Of a DNA stretch of 64,000 nt, positions 54,364 through 62,573 are shown in pieces (position 1 is the stretch's first letter; each line of letters begins with the position of its first letter). The notes under the pieces were generated by a model, which saw only the letters and a program-made list of their open reading frames with translations, was not told where the DNA came from and searched no databases. This DNA comes from Aristaeella hokkaidonensis (lineage in GTDB: Bacteria > Bacillota > Clostridia > Christensenellales > Aristaeellaceae): assembly GCF_018128945.1 (NCBI RefSeq), contig NZ_CP068393.1, positions 992,001 through 1,056,000 of the forward strand, given 5' to 3'. The position numbers and the translations under genes are program-made.

Positions 54364-54396
54364 CAGAAACGGTAACCTCACAGATTACCGTTTCTG
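54364..54396. repeat. 12-bp hairpin between the DUF4342 gene and the response regulator
   Basis: CAGAAACGGTAA (54364-54375) pairs perfectly with TTACCGTTTCTG (54385-54396) around a nine-base loop. There is no U-tract on either strand, so it is not a typical intrinsic terminator. It could be an attenuator, an RNA-stabilising hairpin or an operator for the regulator. Confidence 0.7.
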
Positions 54397-54404
54397 CTTT
54401 ATGT

Positions 54405-55217
54405 TCAGCCGATAGTTACGGAAGAATATCCGTCTTCATCATCGTTTGTTTCCACGTCGCCGTCCCGCGTTTCTGTCTGAACCGGAACCTGGATCGTCGG
54501 TACGCTGGAGGTGGCTGCTGAGTATGCGCTGTGGGCGTTCACCGCGGCAGGGTTGCTGTTGAAGAAGGAATCCATGGTTTCTTCAATTTCCTTGGCCTGC
54601 TGTTTTAAGCTTTCGGAAGCTTTATCAACTTCCATTTTGATTTCTTCTTTCTTTTCAGGGGCTGCCTTTTCCTCCTTGAAGAGATGGGAGGCCGCGGAGG
54701 TTTTGGCGTGTCCCTTGGATTCCTCTGTGATGGTATGAACGACGCTGGATACGGAAGTTTTCGCGTTCTGTGCGGCGTTTTTCACCATCTTCTCAAGGCT
54801 GTCCGTGGAGAAGTCGGGATCCATGCCTGTAAAGGAAAACTGATAGCCGAGGAGCATTGATACGATCACGCCGGCTATGGTCATATGCGGTGCAAGCAGC
54901 AGGCACAAGCCGGCAAAAAGAACGGATACGTTCACAATGCCTGTATCGCCCTTGCGGATTTTAACCCGGCTGCGATACAGCTTCTGCAGGAAGCCCAGTG
55001 CCTTGTCTTTGGTGTCATTCTTCTTTCCGGATTCGCTCATGATACGTGTTCCTTCTTTCTCACTATTATCTTCTTTCAGTCTGCCGCTTTTTTCAAGATC
55101 AATCAGAGCCCTTGCAAGATTGCCGTTGTGATAATCAAGCAGAGCGACGGCTTCCTGATAACTCAGACCGCTTTTTTTCCTGAGCAGTTCAATGTCCTCG
55201 ATGGTGTAAGTTTCCAT
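54405..55217 (-). CDS. UBA-like + DUF4342 domain protein
   Basis: This 270-residue protein starts with a UBA/TS-N-like three-helix region (1-45, with LRKKSGLSYQEAVALLDYHNGN), followed by a DUF4342 segment (about 70-150) with one or two membrane-seeking stretches (GIVNVSVLFAGLCLLLAP), then a long charged Lys/Glu-rich tail. DUF4342 has no known function and is widespread in Clostridia. The ribosome binding site (AAGGAGA) is good. Transcribed on its own from the 55262-55290 promoter. Confidence 0.8.
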   Translation of the reverse strand: METYTIEDIELLRKKSGLSYQEAVALLDYHNGNLARALIDLEKSGRLKEDNSEKEGTRIMSESGKKNDTKDKALGFLQKLYRSRVKIRKGDTGIVNVSVLFAGLCLLLAPHMTIAGVIVSMLLGYQFSFTGMDPDFSTDSLEKMVKNAAQNAKTSVSSVVHTITEESKGHAKTSAASHLFKEEKAAPEKKEEIKMEVDKASESLKQQAKEIEETMDSFFNSNPAAVNAHSAYSAATSSVPTIQVPVQTETRDGDVETNDDEDGYSSVTIG

Positions 55218-55261
55218 CTGATGCTCTCCTTTCCTGCCGTTCCTGACGACAATGGTATAAT

Positions 55262-55290
55262 ATCATATATTTGACCCGCTGTTCTGAAAA
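55262..55290 (-). promoter_or_regulatory. Probable promoter of the UBA-DUF4342 gene
   Basis: TTTTCA (55285-55290) and TATGAT (55262-55267) on the minus strand are spaced by 17 bases. The -35 is weak. It lies 45 bases upstream of the ATG. Confidence 0.4.
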
Positions 55291-55372
55291 GCAGGCAAAA
55301 AGAATATGAAAATCAGATTAAAAAGATTCATACTGTCATGTAAGAATGAACCGGAATGCAATAATCTTCACC

Positions 55373-55401
55373 TTTACAGGGTATAATCAATGTGATACGA
55401 T
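55373..55401 (+). promoter_or_regulatory. Probable promoter of the FGGY kinase gene
   Basis: TTTACA (55373-55378) and TACGAT (55396-55401) with a 17-base spacer lie 44 bases upstream of the ATG. A TATAAT at 55382-55387 lacks a matching -35. The rest of the 227-base non-coding stretch 55218-55444 has no further clear signal. Confidence 0.4.
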
Positions 55402-55444
55402 TCAATTAAAAGGGATATGAATATATTCAAAAGGAGCATGTACA

Positions 55445-57034
55445 ATGAGTATTGAGCAGATTCAAAACGGAAAAGCGATTCTGGGTATTGAATTCGGTTC
55501 CACCCGCATCAAAAGCGTTCTGATCAACAGCAATCATGAGGTGATTGCCAGCGGCAGCCACGAATGGGAAAACGATTACGTGGACGGAATCTGGACCTAC
55601 AGTGAGGAAGCCATTCTTTCCGGCCTCCGGTCCAGCTATGCGGATCTCAAAAAGGACGTTTTTGACCGTTATCAGATCAAGCTGAAGAAGATCGCCGGCC
55701 TGGGTATCAGCGCGATGATGCATGGCTATCTTCCTTTTGACAGTGGCATGAATCTGCTTGTTCCCTTCCGCACCTGGCGCAACACAATTACCGGACAGGC
55801 GGCGGAAGAGCTGACCAGTCTGTTCTCCTTCAATATGCCCCAGCGCTGGAGTCTGAGCCATCTTTATCAGGCAATCCTTAACAATGAACCCCATGTGAAG
55901 GACATCGCCTTCCTGACCACGCTGGCCGGCTGGATTCATTATCTGCTCACCGGTGAAAAGGTGCTCGGCGTCGGCGATGCCAGCGGTATGATGCCCATTG
56001 ATTCATATACTTGCACCTATGACGCTGCTATGGTCAGCACTTTTGACAACCTGATTACCGGAAAAAAGTTTCCCTGGAAGCTCGCGGATATCCTGCCCCG
56101 CGTCCTTGTCGCCGGACAGAATGCCGGTTATCTTACTGAAAAGGGAGCCGCTCTCCTGGATCCGGAAGGCGATCTGGAGCCTGGCTGCCCGCTTTGTCCT
56201 CCGGAAGGCGATGCCGGTACCGGTATGACTGCCACAAACAGCGTCCGTGCCAAGACAGGCAATGTCAGCGCCGGCACATCCATTTTCAGTATGATTGTTC
56301 TCGAAAAACCCATGAGCAAAGTATATCCGGAAATCGATATTGTTACCACTCCTGCCGGTAAACAGGTAGGCATGGTGCATTGCAACAGCTGTACCAGCGA
56401 TATCAACGCCTGGGTTTCTCTTTTCCGGGAATTTGCTGACCTGATGGGCCTTAAAACAGAAGCCGGTGAAACCTTTACAAAGCTTTTCAAAAAGTCCCTG
56501 GAAGCGGACCGTGACTGCGGCGGACTTGTCAACTTCAATTATCTTGCCGGTGAACCGGTCACCGGGCTGACGGAAGGCCGCCCCATGTTCCTCAGGCTGC
56601 CGGATGCTTCCATGAATCTTGCAAACTTTATGCGCGCGCAGATTTATGCCAGCATGGAAACGCTGAAATATGGCATGGAAATCATGAGCCGTGAAAACGT
56701 GGCCATTGACTGCGTGTATGGTCACGGCGGCCTGTTCAAAACAGAAGGCGTCGGCCAGAACTACCTTGCGGCCGCTATTCATGCCCCGGTAACTGTCATG
56801 GAAACCGCTGGTGAAGGCGGAGCGTGGGGTATTGCGCTGCTTGCTGATTACCTTGTTTATAAGGCTGCCGATGAAACGCTGGAGGATTATCTCCAGAATC
56901 GTGTCTTCTCCGGCATGAAGCAGATGACCGTTGCTCCTGATCCCGCGGATGAGGAAGGATTCAACAGGTATATGGAACGCTTTGTCAGCTGCATTCCTGC
57001 CCAGAAGGAAGCCGCTGAACATTTCCGCTGCTGA
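55445..57034 (+). CDS. FGGY-family carbohydrate kinase
   Basis: This 529-residue protein has the FGGY two-domain kinase fold: ILGIEFGSTRIKSVLI near the N-terminus, a catalytic-type Asp in GVGDASGMMP, and the second-domain nucleotide region around TGNVSAGTSIFSM. Related enzymes phosphorylate xylulose, ribulose or similar sugars; the substrate cannot be fixed from sequence. A good AAAGGAG site precedes the ATG. HprK and glucokinase genes downstream, and the GH3 xylosidase elsewhere, fit sugar use. Confidence 0.87.
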   Translation: MSIEQIQNGKAILGIEFGSTRIKSVLINSNHEVIASGSHEWENDYVDGIWTYSEEAILSGLRSSYADLKKDVFDRYQIKLKKIAGLGISAMMHGYLPFDSGMNLLVPFRTWRNTITGQAAEELTSLFSFNMPQRWSLSHLYQAILNNEPHVKDIAFLTTLAGWIHYLLTGEKVLGVGDASGMMPIDSYTCTYDAAMVSTFDNLITGKKFPWKLADILPRVLVAGQNAGYLTEKGAALLDPEGDLEPGCPLCPPEGDAGTGMTATNSVRAKTGNVSAGTSIFSMIVLEKPMSKVYPEIDIVTTPAGKQVGMVHCNSCTSDINAWVSLFREFADLMGLKTEAGETFTKLFKKSLEADRDCGGLVNFNYLAGEPVTGLTEGRPMFLRLPDASMNLANFMRAQIYASMETLKYGMEIMSRENVAIDCVYGHGGLFKTEGVGQNYLAAAIHAPVTVMETAGEGGAWGIALLADYLVYKAADETLEDYLQNRVFSGMKQMTVAPDPADEEGFNRYMERFVSCIPAQKEAAEHFRC

Positions 57035-57092
57035 TCAAAATTATTTGAAATCTGTTTTGTTTATTTCTGTTGATACAATTCTTTGAAAAATA

Positions 57093-57121
57093 TACATACT
57101 GTCCTGATTTTGTGATATGAT
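57093..57121 (+). promoter_or_regulatory. Probable extended -10 promoter of hprK
   Basis: TATGAT (57116-57121) with TGA directly before it gives a convincing extended -10. The -35 (TACATA, 57093-57098, spacer 17) is poor, as is common for extended -10 promoters. The leader to the hprK ATG is about 65 bases. Confidence 0.45.
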
Positions 57122-57192
57122 AGTCTGTGAAAGTCATTAACAGACAGTGTGTTTGGATTTTCATTGTGACAGATCCTCACGGAGGTGCTTTC

Positions 57193-58104
57193 ATGATTTC
57201 TGCCAGGGATTTTGAAACAGCCCTGCATCTGGAATGCCTGAGCCCGTCAACCAGAACGGAGTGGGATATCCGTACTCCCGATCTGAACAGGCCTGGAATG
57301 CAATTCTGCGGATTTTACGAGTTTTTCGCCTTTGAGCGTCCGCAGCTCATCGGTAAAGTGGAAATGGCTTATCTGGAGAAACAGACTTCTGAGGCCCGGA
57401 AGGAAATCCTGGAAAAATACTTCAGTTATCCGGTTCCCTGCATCATTATCTGCAGGAGCCTGACTCCCCCTTCAGAGTTTATCGCCGCGGCGAAAGCACA
57501 TGATGTGCCTGTTTATTCCAGTCCCATGGTTACCAGCAAATTCACGGCCATGGCCATCAATTACCTCAACCGGCGCCTCGCGCCGCATATCACACGTCAC
57601 GGGGTTCTGGTGGACGTTTACGGCGTCGGCGTTTTCCTCTCCGGGAAAAGCGGCGTCGGCAAAAGTGAGGCTGCGCTGGAACTGATCAAGCGCGGCCATC
57701 AGCTGGTGGCGGATGACGTGGTGGATATCTGCAGGATCGCTGATGACAGGCTCATCGGCACCTGTCCGGAAAAGATACGTCATCTTATGGAAATACGTGG
57801 AATCGGCGTCATTGATATCAAAGCCATGTACGGTATCGGTGCGGTTGCGATCACCAAGTCCATTGATCTGATTATTGAGCTGGAAACCTGGGATGAAAAC
57901 AAGGCTTATGACCGGATCGGGCTTCAGGATGATGAGATAGAGATCATGGGCGTTCGGGTTCCTCATCAGCTGATGCCGATCAAGCCCGGACGGAATCTTG
58001 CGATTATTGTGGAGGTGGCCGCGAGAAACCTCAGCCTGAAGAGAACAGGCTATAACGCGGCCCGGGAACTTCTTTCCGTTTTGCAGGACGATACAAACGA
58101 ATAA
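57193..58104 (+). CDS. hprK: HPr kinase/phosphorylase
   Basis: HprK phosphorylates Ser46 of HPr and drives CcpA-dependent carbon catabolite repression in Gram-positive bacteria. The 303-residue protein has the DUF-like N-terminal domain, His136 in TRHGVL, Walker A GKSGVGKSE (151-159) and the HprK signature MEIRGIGVIDIKAMYG. ATG at 57193 after GGAGGTG is chosen; the 22 in-frame codons above it are unconserved. It stands before the glucokinase gene, linking sugar uptake state to repression. Confidence 0.95.
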   Translation: MISARDFETALHLECLSPSTRTEWDIRTPDLNRPGMQFCGFYEFFAFERPQLIGKVEMAYLEKQTSEARKEILEKYFSYPVPCIIICRSLTPPSEFIAAAKAHDVPVYSSPMVTSKFTAMAINYLNRRLAPHITRHGVLVDVYGVGVFLSGKSGVGKSEAALELIKRGHQLVADDVVDICRIADDRLIGTCPEKIRHLMEIRGIGVIDIKAMYGIGAVAITKSIDLIIELETWDENKAYDRIGLQDDEIEIMGVRVPHQLMPIKPGRNLAIIVEVAARNLSLKRTGYNAARELLSVLQDDTNE

Positions 58105-58121
58105 CAGGAGGCAGGAAACAA

Positions 58122-59063
58122 ATGATCAGGGTTGGTATTGACGTTGGCGGTACAGGAATCAAAGTAGGGATTGTTGATGATAAAATACAGATTATCCGGG
58201 AAGGATCCATTCCTACGGTAACGGATATTCCTTTTGAGGAGCAGGTGAAAAGGATCGTTGACTGCGTCCTTTCCACAGTTGAAAAAGCAGGACTTTCTTC
58301 TGATGACATTGAGTCCGTCGGTGTCGGCATTCCCGGCATCGCCTCATCTGAAACCGGTGAGATTATCAAATGTACCAATATGGGCTGGAATCATGTCCCT
58401 TTCCGTGAAGTTTTCCGCCGTTACCTGGATAAGCCTGTTTACATTGACAATGACGCCAATGTGGCTGCACTGGCGGAGAGCGTCGCCGGTGTCAGCGCCG
58501 GTACCACTTCCAGTGTGTTTATTACCATCGGTACAGGGATTGGCAGCGGCATCATCATCAACGGACAAATCTGGAAAGGCGCCCACGGCATCGGCGGCGA
58601 ACTTGGCCATACAATCCTCGATCTGGACGGCGTGCCCTGCACCTGCGGCAATCACGGCTGTCTTGAGCGTTATTGCTCAGCTACCGCGCTGATCAGGATG
58701 GCCAGGGAGGCCGTGGCTGAGCATCCTGAATCAAAAATCCTTTCGATCGCAGGCGGAGATCCTTCAAAAATCGAAGCGAAAACCGTTTTCGATGCTTCAA
58801 AAGCAAATGATGAAACGGCTATTGCCGTCTATCAGCGGTATATCAGCTTCCTTGCACAGGCAGTCGCCAGCGTTATCAATCTCCTTGATCCTGAAGTGAT
58901 TGTTCTTGGCGGCGGCGTCAGCAAGGCCGGAAAGGATCTCCTGGATCCCCTCGTCCGGGAATTCCCGCAATACGTTCTGTTCAATGATCAGCCCCTGCCC
59001 GCTGTCAGGCTTGCAGTGCTCGGTTCCGAGGCCGGCATGATCGGCGCTTCCATGCTTTCCTGA
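58122..59063 (+). CDS. glk: ROK family glucokinase
   Basis: This 313-residue ROK kinase phosphorylates glucose (or a related hexose) with ATP. It shows VGIDVGGTGIKVGIVD at the start, the sugar-binding GIGSGII region, GELGHTILD and the zinc motif CTCGNHGCLE with two Cys and a His. The Walker-like TG(I)GS motif sits within ITIGTGIGSG. GGAGG precedes the ATG. Substrate specificity among ROK kinases (glucose, N-acetyl sugars) cannot be settled by sequence alone. Confidence 0.92.
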   Translation: MIRVGIDVGGTGIKVGIVDDKIQIIREGSIPTVTDIPFEEQVKRIVDCVLSTVEKAGLSSDDIESVGVGIPGIASSETGEIIKCTNMGWNHVPFREVFRRYLDKPVYIDNDANVAALAESVAGVSAGTTSSVFITIGTGIGSGIIINGQIWKGAHGIGGELGHTILDLDGVPCTCGNHGCLERYCSATALIRMAREAVAEHPESKILSIAGGDPSKIEAKTVFDASKANDETAIAVYQRYISFLAQAVASVINLLDPEVIVLGGGVSKAGKDLLDPLVREFPQYVLFNDQPLPAVRLAVLGSEAGMIGASMLS

Positions 59064-59107
59064 TCAGGAATCCGTACGTGAATATTGAGTGATGAGAGGT
59101 TCTGTGA

Positions 59108-60547
59108 ATGCCGGATTATGTCTTCAGTCGAAAACGGGATGGTACCTTTCAGCTGGAAAGCTGTGATTCTCCCGACGCAAATCTGTTTATCCCGGCCGAA
59201 TATGAAGGAAGGCCGGTTACTTCCATTGCGGAAAACGCGTTTTCATGGTGCTATCAGATCAGACATGCTGTTATTCCTGATTCCGTAACGACCATCGGAG
59301 AAGGCGCTTTTTCCTGGTGTGAATCACTTGAAGAAATTGCCATTCCGAATTCTGTCCGCACTATAGAGGACTGGGCATTTACCGGATGCCAGTCTTTGCG
59401 CAGCATTCGGCTGCCGGAGGGAATCAGGAAAATCGGATCCTGCTGTTTTCAATCCTGTACGTCACTGGTATCTGTGGATCTGCCGCAGTCTGTCCGGCAG
59501 ATTGGTGCGGAAGCCTTCTCGGAATGCCGGAACCTGCAGCATATAAAGCTTCCGGATCAGCTTACTGTCATTGAAGATAACGCGTTTGCGGGCTGCGAAT
59601 CACTGACCGGCATCAATCTTCCGGATCACCTTACAGAGCTGAGCAATCATGTTTTTTCAGGCTGCCCTTCCCTTTCTGAATTTGAAATTTCGGAGCATCA
59701 CCCTGTTTTCAGGATGAACGGCCATTTCCTGATCAACGGGAAGGAAAACAAGCTGCTGTATTTCGCATCCGGAAAAGCGGACAAAGAAATCCGTGTTCCG
59801 GACGGAATCGAAATCATCGCGGAAGAAGCCTTCGCCGGACATTCCCGTACGGAACGAATCATTCTTCCAGACAGTGTAAAAATCATTGAGTCCAAAGCGT
59901 TCTATGGATGCCGCGGACTGAAAAGCATCGAATTGCCCGACAGCATTGTCCGTATAGACACCGGTGCATTTCACAGCTGTTCCGCGTTAACCGGTATAAA
60001 GCTTCCCCGCGGACTTACCCTTGTGGACTATTCCGTATTTTATGCCTGCAATTCACTGAAATCCGTTGAATTGCCTGAATCTCTCCGTATGATCTCAGCC
60101 TGTGCGTTCAGTGGGTGCGGATCACTCCAGACAGTGAAGATTCCTGACGGACTGATCTACATCGGGGATTCAGCTTTTGAAGGCTGCCGTTCTCTTGAGG
60201 AGATCAGGATCCCTGACTCCGTGGAAACCATCGGTTCTCATATCTTCGGTTCCTGTACAAGCCTGCATTCCGTTGTTTTGTCTTCAGGTATCAGGAGTAT
60301 CCCCTTCCGTGCTTTTGCCCGCTGTGAAAACCTGAGCCGGATACAGCTGCCGGAGGGTGTTGCGGAAATCAAAAGCGAATCGTTTGACGGATGTGAAAAC
60401 CTGGTTTCTGTTTCTGTTCCTGAAACCGTGATTTCCATCGAGCCGTACGCTTTCAGCACCTGCAGGCGTGTCAGGCTGCTTGTCCATACCGGATCAACGG
60501 CCATGGAATACGCCCGGGAAGAAGGCATTCCCTATACAACATCCTGA
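59108..60547 (+). CDS. BspA-type leucine-rich repeat protein
   Basis: The 479-residue protein consists almost wholly of about 17 repeats of 23 residues with the consensus LxxIxLPDSVxxIGxxAFxxC, typical of BspA-like LRR_5 proteins. Such proteins are usually exported and bind host or matrix molecules; here no signal peptide or anchor is visible, so it may be cytosolic or exported by an unknown path. One repeat (around 195-225) is atypical, with a 35-residue insertion. It follows the glucokinase gene by 44 bases on the same strand. Confidence 0.85.
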   Translation: MPDYVFSRKRDGTFQLESCDSPDANLFIPAEYEGRPVTSIAENAFSWCYQIRHAVIPDSVTTIGEGAFSWCESLEEIAIPNSVRTIEDWAFTGCQSLRSIRLPEGIRKIGSCCFQSCTSLVSVDLPQSVRQIGAEAFSECRNLQHIKLPDQLTVIEDNAFAGCESLTGINLPDHLTELSNHVFSGCPSLSEFEISEHHPVFRMNGHFLINGKENKLLYFASGKADKEIRVPDGIEIIAEEAFAGHSRTERIILPDSVKIIESKAFYGCRGLKSIELPDSIVRIDTGAFHSCSALTGIKLPRGLTLVDYSVFYACNSLKSVELPESLRMISACAFSGCGSLQTVKIPDGLIYIGDSAFEGCRSLEEIRIPDSVETIGSHIFGSCTSLHSVVLSSGIRSIPFRAFARCENLSRIQLPEGVAEIKSESFDGCENLVSVSVPETVISIEPYAFSTCRRVRLLVHTGSTAMEYAREEGIPYTTS

Positions 60548-60555
60548 AAACGAAT

Positions 60556-60592
60556 ATAAAAAGGACTGCAGATTCATCTGCAGTCCTTTTTT
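60556..60592. terminator. Bidirectional terminator
   Basis: A 12-bp perfect stem AGGACTGCAGAT (60562-60573, pairing with 60576-60587) with a TC loop is flanked by A-rich and T6 sequence. It can end the leucine-rich repeat gene (+) and the SPFH gene (-). Confidence 0.9.
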
Positions 60593-60606
60593 GGTTTATG
60601 ATTGAA

Positions 60607-61656
60607 TTACAGTTTTGTACCGCATTCGGGGCAGAACTTCGTTCCGGCGGGTACGGCAGTACCGCAGTTTCCGCAGAAGCTGCCGGCAGCCTGTTTGGCA
60701 CCGCATTCGGGACAGAACTTGGAACCGGCCGGAATCGCAGCACCGCAGGCGGAGCACACCGCACTCGCGGCTGCGGCAGCGGGAGCAGCAGGAGCGGCGG
60801 AAGGATTCATGCTCTGGGTGAACATCTGACCCATCGCTGCACCGGCACCCATGCCAACGCCCATACCGGCCATGCCGTTCTGGTTGTTTGCGGCGTCCCT
60901 GATGGCTTCAGCAGCCTGGTACTTCGCATATTGATCCATATTTCCGAGCACACCCATGGAAGTCCGCTTATCAATGCTCTTTTCAACTTCCTCAGGCAGA
61001 GAAATGTTTTCAATCACAAAGCTGCACAGGGTCAGACCGAGCTCGGCAAGCTTCGGATTGATTGCCTGCATGGCGTATGCAGACAGCTCTTCATAGTTGG
61101 CAGCCAGATCCAGCGCGGGAATTTTGCTTTCCGCAATGGCGTCGCTCAAACCGCTGACCAGCGTACGCTTGATCTGTCCTTCCACACCTTCCACGGTGAA
61201 GAGGGCGGCGGTTCCGAAAACTTCCTTCAGGAATTTGGCAGCGTCGGAAACACGGAAGCTGTATATACCAAAAGCACGCACCCGGATCATGCCGAATTCA
61301 GCGTCACGCATCATGACAGGATTGCTTGTTCCCCATTTCATATCGAGGAACTGTTTGGTATTCACAAAATATACGTCGGATTTAAAGGGGCTGTTGAAAC
61401 CGTATTTCCAGCTTTTCAGTGCTGTCAGAATCGGCATATTGCTGGTCTGCAGTTCATAACGACCGGGCTCAAATACGTCTGCAAGCTCGCCTTCATTCAC
61501 GAAAATGGCAACCTGGCTTTCACGAACGGTCAGCTGTGCACCCATCATGATTTCCTTGCCGTTCATGTCGTATTTGTGCACCATGGTTTTGCTGGAATTG
61601 TCTGACCATTCAATAACGTCGATCAGCTGTCCCTTGATTGCATTCAGAATACCCAT
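60607..61656 (-). CDS. SPFH/YdjI-like virion-core protein with zinc ribbons
   Basis: The 349-residue protein has an SPFH/band 7-like domain (about 30-235), a Gly/Met-rich region (NGMAGMGVGMGAGAAMG) and two C-terminal zinc ribbons (CSACG...CPECG and CGNCG...CPECG). It resembles YdjI-type virion core proteins of Bacteria, which associate with membranes and are linked to stress or phage-shock functions. No signal peptide. AAGGAGG precedes the ATG. It lies 21 bases downstream of the pseudo-receiver gene. Confidence 0.88.
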   Translation of the reverse strand: MGILNAIKGQLIDVIEWSDNSSKTMVHKYDMNGKEIMMGAQLTVRESQVAIFVNEGELADVFEPGRYELQTSNMPILTALKSWKYGFNSPFKSDVYFVNTKQFLDMKWGTSNPVMMRDAEFGMIRVRAFGIYSFRVSDAAKFLKEVFGTAALFTVEGVEGQIKRTLVSGLSDAIAESKIPALDLAANYEELSAYAMQAINPKLAELGLTLCSFVIENISLPEEVEKSIDKRTSMGVLGNMDQYAKYQAAEAIRDAANNQNGMAGMGVGMGAGAAMGQMFTQSMNPSAAPAAPAAAAASAVCSACGAAIPAGSKFCPECGAKQAAGSFCGNCGTAVPAGTKFCPECGTKL

Positions 61657-61677
61657 CCTTATTCCTCCTTGATTTTT

Positions 61678-62490
61678 TTATACTTTATCCGTATCTCCGC
61701 AAAGCGCTGTCAGCGCCGGAAATACGCGAATTCCTGTAATATGGAGATCAAGACCGAAATATTCTTTCATATGGGAAATACTGTCAGCGGTATACGTTGT
61801 GAGCATCGCTGTCATCGTATCCACTGTCATATCGGTATCCACACCGTGCAGCGGGCAGGCCAGCACCAGAATTCTTCCGTCTGAATGAATGGTCGGAAGG
61901 ATATGAATCCCGTCTTTGTCCCCGGCAAAAGAAGTGCGGAGAGCAACTTCAAGGCGTTCCTTGCCGTAATGCCATCTCCCCTCCAGCTTGTCGAAGGGAG
62001 CAGACTGATCAATTTCAATCAGCAGGCAGGGCCGGTCTGCGTCCATTCTGCTGCGGAGCAGACGCATATTCCGGTGAAGGTCGTCGCTGCTTTTAACCTG
62101 TCCGTTGATTACTTTCTTAAAGAATTCATGCCTGCACATCTGCAGAACGTCCCGTGTATTGGAACGTTCATTGTAGAAATCGGCATGGATGCGGTTCAGC
62201 AGCACCTTCAGTTCGCTGAGGTACTTACGGACTTCCTCTTCGTTACGGCCGGCCTGGAAAATGGAGACGTTCGGAAAGTTTTCCTGCAGGTATGCAAGAA
62301 TCAGTTCCTCTTCTTCCGGATTCACGGCCAGACTGATGCCGTCTGCATGATGCTTGGCAAGGCTGTCTTTTGTTCCTTCAAAGTCATGACGTATATGAGG
62401 AGGCTTAAACCCAAGCAGTTCCCAGTTGCTGATACTGGCAAACGCGTTCAGAACTTCCTCCTGATCAGACACGAGCAAAAGCTTGTACAT
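61678..62490 (-). CDS. Degenerate receiver-like protein without output domain
   Basis: This 270-residue protein starts like a YesN-type response regulator (MYKLLLVSDQEEVLNAF, LLGFKPP, SIFQAGRNEEEV) but the usual phosphoacceptor Asp is not in place (ADGISLAV) and the Thr/Lys signalling residues are unclear. A helical middle segment (about 110-150) and a strand/helix domain follow, without the AraC-type helix-turn-helix normally at the C-terminus. I do not assign a function. The TATAAT promoter and ATG are good. It is expressed with the SPFH gene. Confidence 0.65.
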   Translation of the reverse strand: MYKLLLVSDQEEVLNAFASISNWELLGFKPPHIRHDFEGTKDSLAKHHADGISLAVNPEEEELILAYLQENFPNVSIFQAGRNEEEVRKYLSELKVLLNRIHADFYNERSNTRDVLQMCRHEFFKKVINGQVKSSDDLHRNMRLLRSRMDADRPCLLIEIDQSAPFDKLEGRWHYGKERLEVALRTSFAGDKDGIHILPTIHSDGRILVLACPLHGVDTDMTVDTMTAMLTTYTADSISHMKEYFGLDLHITGIRVFPALTALCGDTDKV

Positions 62491-62531
62491 CCAACAACCT
62501 CCAGGGCGTTTTGGGACTATGTCACTTTGTA

Positions 62532-62560
62532 ATTATAGTACAATCAGGCTTATTATGCAA
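62532..62560 (-). promoter_or_regulatory. Promoter of the pseudo-receiver and SPFH genes
   Basis: TTGCAT (62555-62560) and a consensus TATAAT (62532-62537) on the minus strand have a 17-base spacer. It lies 42 bases upstream of the ATG. Confidence 0.82.
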
Positions 62561-62573
62561 ATGAAAACCCGAT

